From contig CM067506.1 of NCBI GenBank assembly GCA_034509495.1, positions 21,300,392 to 21,364,391 of the forward strand: a DNA stretch of 64,000 nt. The letters run 5' to 3'. The translations under genes were made by a program, and so were the position numbers. Positions 46,507-58,679 of this stretch are shown piece after piece (within the stretch, counting starts at the first letter, position 1; every line of letters starts with the position of its first letter). The notes under the pieces were generated by a model. That model had not been told where the DNA came from, did no database searches, and saw nothing but the letters and a program-made list of their open reading frames with translations. Origin of the DNA: Acestrorhynchus altus (Eukaryota; Chordata; Actinopteri; Characiformes; Acestrorhynchidae).

Positions 46507-48372
46507 GGTAGTACATAATTCAGTTTAACCCACTGTAGAGTAACAGTTCAATAAACATGCTGCAGAATGTAAACTGAGCATTTTTTAAAGGACCTCAGAG
46601 ATTCCACTGGTTAGTATTTTCACCCACTTTAGAGTAACAAAGTGACATGCTGCAGAAAGTAGTACGAGTAAAAAGTAGCATATATGTTTTTTTATAGATA
46701 CTTCAAAACCTACTTAGTGGACTAAAGTACATACTGTATACTTCACTGTCAACTACTGTTATTCCACTATTTCTAACTATTTTTTAGTTTGAGAACTATT
46801 GTTTTCTGTGGTTGCTGGTCTCACGTAAACCAGAAAATATCAGCTCATAATACATGGCTCTCACAGGACAAAAGCTTGTCTGCAATGTGCCGATGAGAAC
46901 AAAACAGCATCTATAGAAGAGCTTGGTCTGTCTGAAAGCATCCATATTGTGCTCCAGTTAGTTGCATCCTTTCCCAGAAGGAGGAAGTGAACAAAAATAA
47001 GTTGTGTTTAGGTCAAATATCCTAGTTCTCACTGTCCTGACTTACTGTTTACTCTTCTGTCTTTCCATTTACACCATTATCCCAGTGCACATTGTTCAGT
47101 TTCTCTCAGTGTGTTTGTTTTTAAGCCCCTGCAGCAGTGATGTTGTTGGTCATAGTAAGAATTTATTATATATTGTACTTTTAATATTTATGGACTTCAA
47201 TCTGCAGACAAATTTATTTTGGTTGTCACTGACACAAAGACTGTGTGGATGTGTGGAGTAATAGAGGATGATTGTGCAATGATGAAGATCAGCGTGAAGC
47301 AGAAAGGCCAACAGAGAAATGTTTTAAAAATCTGAGAATTTCCTTGCTGATCATAATCAATGAATTAATTTCAGCAACTTCCATCCTTCCTCTAAATGGG
47401 AAAGAAGAGATTGAAAAAAACAAGTTCATCTCACCTGCATATGCACACACTCCATCTCCATCATCTCTCAGTGGGAACAATTTTGTTACAGAATGCAAAT
47501 TTCAGCTATGCTTCAAGTCACCAGAGCTCATCGGGGCTTCCAAAACAATCAGAATTTTTGGCGACCTCAGAACTGGCTTTTGTTCTTAAGGAAAGCAAAT
47601 TCCTTAACAAGGCCTTTCTCCAACAAATCCTCTGAAGACAGGATGAGGGAGATTGGATTGCACTTTGTTGACAATGATTTTCTCAGTTGCCTCTGAAAAA
47701 TTCAATTTTAAGTATGATGAGATTATATTTTATATAGGAATTGGGGATATAACCTTGACTCTAGGTTTTGGGTTGTATTGGTAAAGGTATGTTTATCAGA
47801 TTAGTTTTGTTGGAGATATAGAGAGTGTGTAAACAGATTGGCCATGGGTGACCACAGAATCCAATAGTGACTTAAGGCACTGGTAACAAGATTTCCAGGA
47901 CAGTCTTTGACAAAAGACCAAAAGAAACATCAAACCAAAATAAAAGGAACTGGTTTATTTGGTTTAACCCGATATCACACTGTTCTGTATCAAATTCTAT
48001 TTTTAAAGATTGATACAAAAATATTCCTGGAGAAAAATTACTAAGACTGTGACTTGCAAGTGAAGCCAAGGAGACAAAGCCCACACATCAAAGCACACCT
48101 GTTTGTCATAAAGCTTGCTAACTGTGACCTTTAAATTGAATTTAAAATTGTATAATACAAACCTAATAACAAGGAAATTATATTAGTTTGCAATTCATGT
48201 GCATATTCTCATATTCTCCAGTTTAATTTTTCAACCTGGCTTTAATTTTTTGATAACAAAACAGGTTAAACACACATTACATATAGACATGCCTGTGTGC
48301 ATGTAATTTATGGAGGGCTGAGGAGCTTGGATTTCCATTTATATTTGCAGGAGATGTCAGGTGCATGATATA
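46507..48372. other. no gene seen
   Basis: Includes a 105-codon plus-strand frame (47272-47589) with no familiar domain, and overlapping frames on both strands. No splice structure evident. Confidence 0.4.
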
Positions 48373-48838
48373 GGACAGGGCTTCTGAATCTTTTCCACCT
48401 CATGGCCCACCTGTTTATAACTAGAAAACATGACAACCCACAAGAAAACAAAACACTTTTTATGTAAAACTGTTTTTACCTTTTATTTCTGAAGCGCTGA
48501 CACTGAAATCCTGTTTCATGAAAACATCTGTCCTAAATGTACTTTACAAAAATGAGCAGTAAAGAAGCATTACATACATCAGATTAAATTTCTAGTTACA
48601 AAACATGGAGTTTTTTTATTCTGTCTAAAAGTAGTCTGTATATGTCGCTCCCCATGTCGACAATGTACTTATACAATCTCTCAAGTTTTACTCTTTTTTC
48701 ACATAGATTTTCATGACTTAAAGTAGCATGACCAGCCAACTAACAACTATTGCCTCCCCTTGAGGATGGCCTGCAGACCACTAGAGAGTGTTTCACAGCC
48801 CACTAGTGGTTCCTGGCACACGGGTTGAGAAACCCTGG
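48373..48838 (+). mobile_element. non-autonomous hAT-like element H, copy 1
   Basis: Left end 'cagggcttctgaatcttttc', right end 'gggttgagaaaccctg': an inverted pair of the CAGGG(T/C)TTCT type. It shares 'catggcccacctgtttataa', 'ctagaaaac' and 'gtttcacagcccact' blocks with an inverted copy at 56895-57440. No open reading frame. Confidence 0.65.
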
Positions 48839-50067
48839 TATATGTTAAAGAGTCTAAGAGAACATTTAATTTTAGGTACTAAGCAATCAAGTTTTAGTCT
48901 TCATTTAAATACATACAGACATTTAGAATAGTTTAGTGCAATGTTTAATCCATTTCCTTTATCTACATTGAAAATATTTTAGGTTGTCTTGGGCCTTGCA
49001 GACCAACACCAAGATTATAAATTCCTCCTTTAGCTTCAGATTTCCTTAACACATTGTTGGGACTCTTATAAGAATTATAGCCATTTGTAACAATTATGTT
49101 ATTATGAAATGCAAGGCATCACTAAAGTTCTGCAAATATAGCTCACTGACAAACGGAAGCACCTCAGATAAAGAATATTTAGTCCCATATAGTAATCATC
49201 CACCAAACCAGTAAAAAGGGGAAACAAAAGAAGTTAGCTTTCCTCTGGCTGCTGCCAATAGCCATCCTCCAATCTGAGCCAGACAATCTATGTCATCAGT
49301 CAGCTCATTCAATTCAATCTATAAACTGCTTTCTGAAGCCTAGGCTGCAGCCAAGGTAGGACGGGTCCTCAAAAGGACTGTCTTATGAAAACTCCTTCTT
49401 AGTAGCTTATTGGAAAAATAAATAATATTGTTTAACAAGGCTGAATGATGACATCACCAAAAAGGTCTTGGCTCTTGCAATTGCGATGTGAAATCAAATT
49501 CAAATATGTGGAAAAACTAACAGCTTTCTGATATTTTCAAGGTGCATTTTTTTCCTTTGCATTGTACATGTGTAGGAAACTGGGTAAGAGTGTGCCTTAA
49601 TGGGAGTATCAGTTGTGACCTCCAAATTGTTGCAAATTAAGTACATTTCTAGACTGTGTATGAAGGGTCCTTCACTTTGGAACAGTCTTCTCTGATTTTG
49701 GGACAAAGCTGTTGTGTGCTCTGTCTCTCACTCTGATTGAATAACACTGCTGACATATCCATCTAACAAGAGAAAAGGTGTCTCAGACCAAAATATAGTT
49801 TTTCAGGTGGCAGAGACTTTCTTAGATTATTTTGAGAGGTGATGGTAGAACATGTGTGTAGGTGGGTGTTAGTGCCCTGGAGAGCATCCCATTGAAAATG
49901 CACTTTGGTTTACAGATTACAGCCTATATTTTTGTTCAAAGCATTAATTAAAAAAAAATCCATTCTATTTGTCATTAAAATTATAATGTCTATAGGGTTG
50001 TGGGGTTGTACCACATTTAAGATAGTTCTGACTTTGACGCAAAAGCAACTGCACCAACTAACATGGT
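48839..50067. other. no gene seen
   Basis: No recognised element. Confidence 0.4.
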
Positions 50068-50113
50068 CATAAATAAAATAAAATAAAATAAAATAAAATA
50101 AAATAAAATAAAA
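50068..50113. repeat. (AAAAT)n microsatellite
   Basis: About nine perfect pentanucleotide units ending 22 bases before the 62-bp-arm hairpin. Confidence 0.95.
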
Positions 50114-50135
50114 GGAATATTTTTAATTATTGAAT

Positions 50136-50266
50136 TCAGTGACCCAGTTCCATTGGCTGCCATATGTACATGCTATAATAGTTTGATCTGTCAAACATGG
50201 TGGCTGTTTGACGGATCAAACTGTTATAGCATGTACATATGGCAGCCAATGGAACTGGGTCACTGA
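50136..50266. repeat. near-perfect hairpin, 62-bp arms, 7-nt loop
   Basis: Positions 50136-50197 and 50205-50266 are inverted copies with two mismatches that I can find (ataata/ctgtta and gatctg/cggatc). The centre is tggtggc. Arms are of mixed composition (for example 'cagttccattggctgccat'), not simple sequence. No element family recognised and no clear target duplication. It may be a MITE, a hairpin RNA precursor or a foldback mutation. Confidence 0.95.
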
Positions 50267-52059
50267 TGTTCCTTCCACTAATGTATTACATCAATGGCAA
50301 CATTTCTGCTGTCTGTCTGATAGATTTGTTTCAGCCAAATGATGGCCTTGAATGTCTTTGGACATCTGTTATGAGGGAACAAGTCACACCCAGCTATGGA
50401 ACTGTTTATTAATCAATTGTCCAATTATTTTTGAACCTGTGAATGTAAATCCTAAACAATTAATGCAACATGACTGCTATAGGCTGGGACCAAAGAGTGA
50501 GCCACTATCAAATAATGAGTCATCCAAATCAGTAGCTAATTGGTTGGCTACTGATAAGCACAAATTCTACCAACATGAGTGCAAAGTTTCATGCCAATGT
50601 GGAAAGCATAAATCTGTATATAAATCTAACAAATAAAAACTGAAGATTATAATTGAACCCTGTAAAATGAATTGACTTTGATGAAATTTGGCAGATATTT
50701 GGATATGATAATAAATTTGGTTAAAATCCAACCCAAATAGTTTTTAGGCCACTTCAGGAACAGAGTTCTTAAAATGAGAAAAGTACTGGCTACTCTATTT
50801 CCAAACTGATAACTAGCTCTCTGGGAAGTTGTGATGCTCTTTCCGGACTGGAAACTCAAGCATATTCAAGCATATTCTTACTTTTATAAATTCCATTTAA
50901 TTATGTTGTGAACAACATTGAGTGTGTCTCTGAACTCTGTGGGCTGTGTGTACTTTAGATGTTGTATATACCTTAGGGTGATACATGAAAGGCAAGAGAT
51001 CAAGGAGGTAATGAATTATGTCTGAAACCAGATCAAACAACTGTTTGGTCAGAAATGGGTAAATATCACTTAAAGACCTAAGTGGTTAAGAATTAGGTTT
51101 CTCCTTTTTCCCAGAAGAGCATTGTGTAGCTTGGCCATGCACCAAAATGATATCAGCTGGCAACCACCAGCTCACTTTAACCAAAGTGAGCATTTACAAT
51201 TTAAAACTCAACAGGGGTGAGTTTCCCTAATGCGATAAAGCTGAGCAAACAAACAAAGAATGTGAGAAAAGGAGGAGTCAATTATGAAATGTGTCCTTCT
51301 TGTCACATTCTTCTGTGGCATGAGGAAGGTGAATGCAAGTCTCCACTGCAATGTTGTGCTTCTTTGGATGCCTAGAGGGTGCACCACAAAACTACACATT
51401 CACCAGTGTCCACTACAACCCTAAATATAATTCCAGTAGCATGGAATCCAAACATATTTTATATAGCTGCATGAGCTGAGCAGTAAGCAATGACGTAAAG
51501 ACAGCAGCCTTGCTAAGTATGTGGGCATCTCCGACTACAGGAATCCAACTCTGGCATAGAACTGGATGTTTTAATGATCACAACCACCAAACCTTTTGGT
51601 TATTTATGGATTTTACTGATTTACATGCAAGATTGACAAGTACTGTCATTAAGACTGTGATGAGAATGAAGTGAACTAATCACGATTTCACTAATGGTAT
51701 TTCCTTCAGCCTAACATTTTTTCAAAGAATGAATGAGTTACAAGAGTTAACAACAATACATGAAAGCTTATGTACAATAACATTTTTGTGTGAAATACTG
51801 TGTTGCACCACAGTATCAGTATGAACAGCAAAATCATTCTAAAATGCAGTTTATGCAGACATTATTGTGGAGTAGAGTATAGTTTAAAGCCATTCATATT
51901 AAGAATTTGTCCTGATGTAGTTTGCCTGTGTCATAATGAGCAAATGTATAATTTCTGTAGATGGGAATGAACCCATAAGAATATATGCATGACTACCCGA
52001 TCATACTGTATCATTGTAATGTATTGTTATGTATTGCTGTAATGTACTACACTGTGCCA
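50267..52059. other. no gene seen
   Basis: 50430-50640 contains phrases such as 'caattatttttgaacctgtgaa' that hint at an old Tc1-type flank; otherwise nothing. Confidence 0.4.
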
Positions 52060-52350
52060 CAAACGTATATTTATTCCAAAATAAAAACCTCATCCCATGT
52101 GTAAAATGTAGTAGTGATACTATGATGGTTTGGGCCTGCTTATGCAGAAAGACAATGGTCATAAACACACACATTGTTCTATCAACCTGACCTTATTCCA
52201 ATAGAAATGTTGTGAAAGGAACTGAAGCAAGCAGTTCATGGAAGCAAACCCACCAAGGTAATATAGTTGAAGCTGTTTTGTACAGAAGAATGGGCTTAAA
52301 TTCCTTCAGGCCGATATACAGGACTAATCAACAGATAATGGAAAGGTTTA
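52060..52350 (+). pseudogene. Tc1-like transposase C-terminal fragment
   Basis: Reads 'SDTMMVWACL' (near 52112), a QDND-type remnant around 52150, then 'LTLIPIEMLxKELKQAV'-like sequence ('DLIPIEML', 'KELKQAVHGSKPTKV', near 52190-52260) and 'EEWA' followed by 'RPIYRTNQQIMERF' in another frame. This is the SPDLNPIEMLWxELK end of a Tc1 transposase. The catalytic part is mostly deleted. Confidence 0.78.
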
Positions 52351-53770
52351 ATTGCAGTTAAATAATTATTATTTAATTTGATTATTTAATTATATAGTAT
52401 TATCATTATTTATTATTAAATACATAAATGACAGAGTGTACTTTTCTGGTCTTCACTATAGCATGTCTATGTAGAACATCAAATTCCATCTTAGTAGGTC
52501 AATAAGTCAAATGCATTAATTCAGTCCTGCAGTGCTAACATGTACTATAATGATGAGCTGAGGGAACCATTATTACTATGCAAGAACTACTCCACCAATC
52601 CAGCTCACCAAAAACCAATTCCTGTATTTATTTATAAAATCCACTTTTAAATTATGAGACTTTTTGTTCTGAAACATTTTAAATCCACTAAGCAAAAAAA
52701 ATTAGCATTTTCCATTATAAATATATATTTAAACTTCTAGTCCAAAGCAGCAAAGAGGACAGTATTTTGAGGACAGTATGGACAAAAATATTTAATATGG
52801 TTGTTCTTAGGAACTTACATGAATTTATTCTCTAAGGGCATATACACAGTCATTTATCTACCATGAAAGGTATATTTTATTTATTTGTAATTTATTTTTC
52901 ACAACAATTTTTGATTCATGAACAAATATATGTTCCAGAGGATGAAACTGAGAGCTTCAGTCAGCTTTGTAAAATTACTCACAAGCTGCCACTAACCTGC
53001 CAGACGAGAACACTGCCTGTTCTGCTATTAGATATAGTAAAGTCATCCACCTGAAACCCTGCTTTTCCCATATCACTGAATCCAGGACATCATAAAAGTC
53101 TGATGTACACTGAGCAGACAGTACATCAGGGAGAAACAGCCTGCCTGGTCATTGGTGAGGCCTCATAGGATTTGATTTAAGAGCCAGATTTTCTGTGGCT
53201 GCAGATGTTGATTGTTAGAGGATTGAAGAGATGTCCACATGCTGTCTGTACATTGCTGTAATAAGATTAGTTCTCAGAACATGGAAAAACTGAAATTCCA
53301 CGCTAGTCGATCAGAGTGGCACTGACACAGAGAGATAATCTTAAACAAACCAAACCAAGCTTCAGAATGTTGTGAAGATCCAAGATATAAGACATATAAG
53401 ACCACATGACATCTTCTTCTTCTCTGTGTTTCAAATCCAAAAGCAAATATTCTGCAGAGCTCCAGGTTTGCATAAACCCACACTCGTGTGAAAAATATAA
53501 GAGACCTAAGTGACCTCCAAAAATATCTTTAGTATAGGACTAAAATTACAGGAGAGCCAGGGCAAGTTTAGCCTTACTGAAAGGGACTTGAGTTCCAACA
53601 AGCAGTTACAAACTGAATGTAAAATGGGCACACACAACTTATTGGCTGAATGAACAATGAACAATACGTTTGCAGATAAGAAACTAACATCAGTCTTATG
53701 CTTATACTGTATATGAGAGGACAAAATGGCTCTGTTGGCTCCATAGTTTGATGAATCTGATTGGCTCTAC

Positions 53771-53773
<3 letters not shown>
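52351..53773. other. no gene seen
   Basis: AT-rich; no recognised element. Confidence 0.4.

Positions 53774-53844
<71 letters not shown>
53774..53844. repeat. (AT)n microsatellite
   Basis: About 35 AT units; gives spurious open frames on both strands. Confidence 0.97.
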
Positions 53845-53849
<5 letters not shown>

Positions 53850-54179
53850 ATTGTGAATCATGATAACAAAACTATCATGATTAACAATGCATTTATATAC
53901 GTCATGGTTACAGAACACTGGCCATCTGCACATTTCATGACAAAGAGTGAAATTAGATTATAACATTTGTACCACATGAACCACCCCTAATGTCATTTAT
54001 TCATATAAAACATAATATCTCAACACTCAGTTGTATCAATATAATATTTTCTTACACCCAACCATAGTTCCAGAACAATAGTCCAACCTGGTCTCAAGAA
54101 GAATTCATATACATATGTGATAAAAAAAGAAAAAACAATGTCAGAACAGAGAATATAACAACCAGTGTAATTTTATTAC

Positions 54180-54310
54180 CTGAATCCACAGCTCAATCTA
54201 AACCTAAACTTAACCTAAACTGAAACTAAATTTACCATAGCCTTAATCCTAATAATAATGTAAGATGAATCTAAGCCTCATCATAAGACTAAGCTGAACC
54301 CTAACGATAG
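54180..54310. repeat. degenerate telomere-like array, second copy
   Basis: 'aatctaaacctaaacttaacctaaac' in pieces, ending 'gatagtagaatgtgatattc' and 'ttaccat', the same boundary as the array at 28005-28285. Confidence 0.6.
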
Positions 54311-54349
54311 TAGAATGTGATATTCTTACCATAGTAATAGTAATTATAC

Positions 54350-54640
54350 TTTTTTTAAACCAAAGTATTGTGCACACACAGGAATTAACCCTCTGCATTT
54401 AACCCATCCACAAACAGTGATACACACATACACACCAGTGAATTCACACACTAGGGGGCAGTGAGCACACATGCCCGGAGCAGTGGACAGCCCTATCCTC
54501 AGCACCCGGGGAGCAGCTGGGGAGTTCAGTGCCTTGCTCTCACTGTGTGTGAATTCACTAGTGTGTATGTGTGTGTTTCACCTCATGGATGAGTTAAATG
54601 GACAAATTCCAAGTGTGCAAGCACAGTGGATCTATATGCA
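54350..54640. mobile_element. foldback-type fish repeat
   Basis: Left arm 'ctgcatttaacccatccac', 'cacacatacacaccagtg', 'aattcacacac'; right arm 'gtgtgtgaattcacta', 'gtgtatgtgtgtgtttcac', 'catggatgagttaaatg', the inverse. The centre is GC-rich and has 'actagggggcagtgagcac', 'atgcccggagcagtgg' and 'cctcagcacccggggagc'. The whole is a familiar dispersed teleost repeat. Confidence 0.65.
54447..54463 (+). promoter_or_regulatory. CTCF-like core motif in a repeat
   Basis: cacactagggggcagtg fits the vertebrate CTCF core well. It lies in the centre of a dispersed foldback repeat. Confidence 0.35.
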
Positions 54641-56894
54641 TGGTTACGTTTTAATACATTAACATAGTAGGTTGACTTCTGCATATTTGGTAAAACAGCA
54701 CCACCAGTTGAAGGAAATTTGTGAATTGTAATATTTGAAGAAAATATGCTAATTATGTTCACATGTTACATGTTTCTTGGAATGCACTGTTTGTGATATC
54801 ATGTTGCCATATTCACATAATAAAAATATATATATACAACCCATAAATAAGGTAAGTACTAATAATGAATAAAAAATAAATAAGAAATACATAAAAATGT
54901 TGTCAACAATGTAGCAGAAATAATGAAACATTCCTCACCAATAGACTTGAGTAGAAGTAAAATTATGATCAGTAACATTTAAAAATATTCATGAAAATAC
55001 AAATACATCAAAATGCATCAAAAGTAAACTTTACGTAAACATGACAGATTAGAGCTCTGCACTGTAGCATGGTCCTGGGAGCACACCTGAGGTGACAGTG
55101 AATCCAAGAGTAATGAACCTTTCAGAGCTTTCATCCTTATCTAGAAACATCTACTTCTCACTATCCTCCTTGGACTGTTTGTTTCAACTGTCAGGATCCG
55201 TATTTGTGGTGGTTAAATTAAGAGAACGCAACTTCAGAACAATTTCTGAAACAACACCAAGTTTTAATGGTATGCTGCATTCTTTTCTGTATCTTAGTCT
55301 ACACCTACTAAAAGTGCCTCAGGATACCACCTCTTTTTTACTTGACAGTAAGGTTGACAGTACGAAAAAAGATTGATAAGATGATATGGAAAAACATTTA
55401 ATCATCAAGGGTACAGAGGAAAAGTATTGTAAAAGTAGTCATGGTAAAACATTTGTCCTCAAAGATTTACACTCAGTCACAAAAATGGAGTCAGGTAAGT
55501 CAACTGCAGTAATCACTACACTTAACATTAATAACCTAGGCCTTTAAAAAAGTGCTTGATAATGAACTGTTGAGGTTAAAACGCTAGCATTGCAGCAAGA
55601 AGGGACAGATGGAGCAAGTGTTTTTGAAGTTTTTGAAAAAATAAAGTAAAATGGAGAAAGAAAAACCTGTTCTATTGCTTCACTAAAGTCCTTCACAAAA
55701 GGACTCAATGCGGAATTGAAAAGCTGGGGGGGGGGGGTGTACAAGGCCACTGTCATTTCTGCACTCTCATCTTGCCTCTGATCCAGCATTCTCCCCGGCA
55801 AATACACTGAGAAAATCTCTCATGTTGCTAAGCTATGCATGTGCGTGAGTGCTCTCAGGCCTTCTGCAGAGCGCAGTTTAGTCCATCCCAGAGCACAAGA
55901 ACATAATCTCTGAGAGAGGATAGAAGAGCCTGACTCCAAAATGTAATCTAGTTCACAATACTTGAGGAGAGACTAAGAGGTGGCACAAAGGGGCTGTTGA
56001 ATACAAAGAGCAAACTGGTCAATACAGGTGTGAAAGTTGCTTTTGAGTTATCTGAAGATACTGTAAAAAAACAACTACAGTACAACTTCCACAATTTTAA
56101 AATTACAGTGCGTCCCAACTAATACATGTCTATGCTTCACAAAGGCAGCTACACTAACAAACGTGTATGTTTTGAAACATTGTAGTGAAGTAGTTTGGGA
56201 CACAACACTGTTAAAATTAAAATTAAACATTTTAATAATAAAAAATACACATTTTGTTGATTTCTAATAATAATAAATTTCAGCAGGAATCAAGCTACAA
56301 ACTGAAACACATTTTAGACACAATTCATTTTCTCTGAATTTACTATAAAAAATAACTAAAATAAGAACTTTTTAATGTGGCATTTTTGTGACAGTTTTGG
56401 CATGCACCACAGTGGAATAGTGCACCACCCTCTATATTCTTTCCTGCAGGTTATTGGCAGTCATACTATGTTTAGCCAGCATATGGGCAGTTGACTCTCT
56501 TTTTTTCTTTATCTAATTTCAGATGTCTTCTTGAACTCCACAGATCCCCTGAACATTTTGAAGTGTCGAAACTGCAAGCTGAAAACAACTGGAAATCTTT
56601 CTATAGCCTTCTCTTGCTTCTTAGGACATTAACTAAGTAGCCCAGGTTGCCCAACGTTTTGCAAAGAACTGTATATACACATACAGTTCATAAATATCAC
56701 TCCACCTCATTGCACACTACATGTCTAAATGTTCATATATGATCCTTGAATGCAATCAAAGCACAGCAATATTCCAAAAGTTACAGTAGCAGACACAACT
56801 GTTTGTCTCTGATACTGCAACAAGGGCTGGATAAACTCTTTTTAGTACTCTGATTTCAGAAAAATCAACGAATTAGCAGATATTGCAATATTTT
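54641..56894. other. no gene seen
   Basis: A G-run at about 55728-55737. 56400-56690 may be an old dispersed repeat ending 'tgcaaagaactgtatataca'. No exon supported. Confidence 0.4.
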
Positions 56895-57440
56895 AGTCAA
56901 CCTGTGGGCCATGGACCAGTGGGCTGTGAAACATGCTTTGGTAGTCTGCCATCCCATCTTCAGCAGAGGACGTAGTCCATGGTGGGCCAGTAATGTTGGT
57001 AATTGGGTCAATAAAAGACCTGTTTCAGAAAATAAGCTCTCAGATATGAGGAAGTTTCCTAAATGAAGGAGTGGTGACACTGTTCTTTAGAAAAAGTGAT
57101 GTTACAGCATATGTAGATTGATCGATTGTCGATCGAGGTCTGACATATAGAAGACAGCTTTCAGACAGAATGAAAGCAGTACACAGTTTGTAACTATTTC
57201 GCAACATATTCCTGCTCATGTTTGATGGTAACATTTGACAAATGTTTCCTTGAAAACATTCTAATTCTTTTAAGCTATTGCTCAGGCCTTAATTTTCCCA
57301 TTTTCAGTCTCAGCATTTGAAAAGTAAAATACAAAACCAATTTTACATTAAATGTTTTGTTTTCTTGTGAGCCATTAGGTTTTCTAGTTATAAACAGGTG
57401 GGCTATAAGGTGGAAAAGGTTGAGGATCTCTGCTTTATTC
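56895..57440 (-). mobile_element. non-autonomous hAT-like element H, copy 2 (inverted)
   Basis: The plus strand begins 'caacctgtgggccatgg' and 'accagtgggctgtgaaac' and ends 'ataaacaggtgggctataag' and 'gtggaaaaggttgaggatctctg', i.e. the reverse of copy 1 at 48373-48838. About 545 bases, with the outer left terminus eroded. Confidence 0.6.
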
Positions 57441-57797
57441 CCTATAGTGTATATCAGTATTTATCTGATCACTACCGATTGTAAAGTTTCATCTGTGCAC
57501 ATATTACATCCAACCATCTGTATATAAAATAGGGCACCTTCACTATCTGAAGCTAGCCCTGGCATGAAGATTGAATGAGCAGTGAGCTGCCTTTTTAAGG
57601 TCAGTGCACCACTGTCTGGGTGAACGGACCTGACAGTTCCCAGCACTGCAGAGAGGAGTGAGATTAATCAGTGATTTACACATCCTGTTTGACACACACA
57701 GACACACACAGCACAACTCGCACAAACACATAAAATAAATATGCACTCCCCTGAGCCCGAGAACCATGATCAACAGGGAATGTTTATTCCAGACCAG

Positions 57798-57800
<3 letters not shown>

Positions 57801-57845
<45 letters not shown>
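57801..57845. repeat. (AC)n microsatellite
   Basis: About 22 AC units. Confidence 0.96.
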
Positions 57846-57847
<2 letters not shown>

Positions 57848-58059
57848 GTTTGTACAAATATTGCCACCTACTATAGCCTTTATTTAAAAAAAAATCATTT
57901 GGAAGCCAGTGAGGGCATAAACACATGATAAAACTGGAGTGCAAGGTAAACACAAATGTAACTAGAATGCTAGTGTGCTAGAATTTATGCATTGAAGTCT
58001 AAAAAGAAGAGATAGTTGGTTGAGTAGTGTATAAGGGGAGAATGAGGAAAAAGATGAGT

Positions 58060-58185
<126 letters not shown>

Positions 58186-58679
58186 CTGCACAGAAACTTG
58201 ACTGTCTTCTCTGCACTCTACCTGTGCCGGTCCACTGGCATGTCATTTCTGCTCAAGTATGCCTTGTTTCACAGGGGAGTGGGATGAACGTGAACTGTAG
58301 TTGAGCTCAGTGAAGCATACCCAGGGGGTTAGAAAGGAACATGAGATGGTCCTTTTTGCAAAGCAGAGAAACAGACTGAGGATAATAGGAATGCAAAAGT
58401 CCAGGAGGCATGCTTCTGAAACTTACTGACTAAAGAAGTGATGTCAATTTGTCCATTGAATAAGTGGTAATTATTACATGTGGTTACATTTAGAAATGTA
58501 TGTTCTTAAAAAGAAAACAAAGGGTACTCAATAGGTGGACTTGGGTCCAGGTCTGTACAAAATCCTGGAGATAAAAAGTAAAAGGCTTCTGTCATATTAG
58601 TGATATCTTAGATACCCACAGTACAAACATTTATTTTTTTGTTTTTTGTTTTACAAGATGGAACCATAGAGATGCCACC

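Noticed and set aside
47272..47589. Plus-strand 105-codon frame
   Set aside because: No recognised domain; overlapping frames on both strands are open too, and no splice sites frame it.
50185..50215. Start codon with 'gccaccatg' context on the minus strand in the hairpin loop
   Set aside because: A good Kozak match by chance at the loop; the frame that follows is short and palindromic.
53574..53963. Frames with long IYIY runs on both strands
   Set aside because: Translation of the (AT)n run at 53774-53844.
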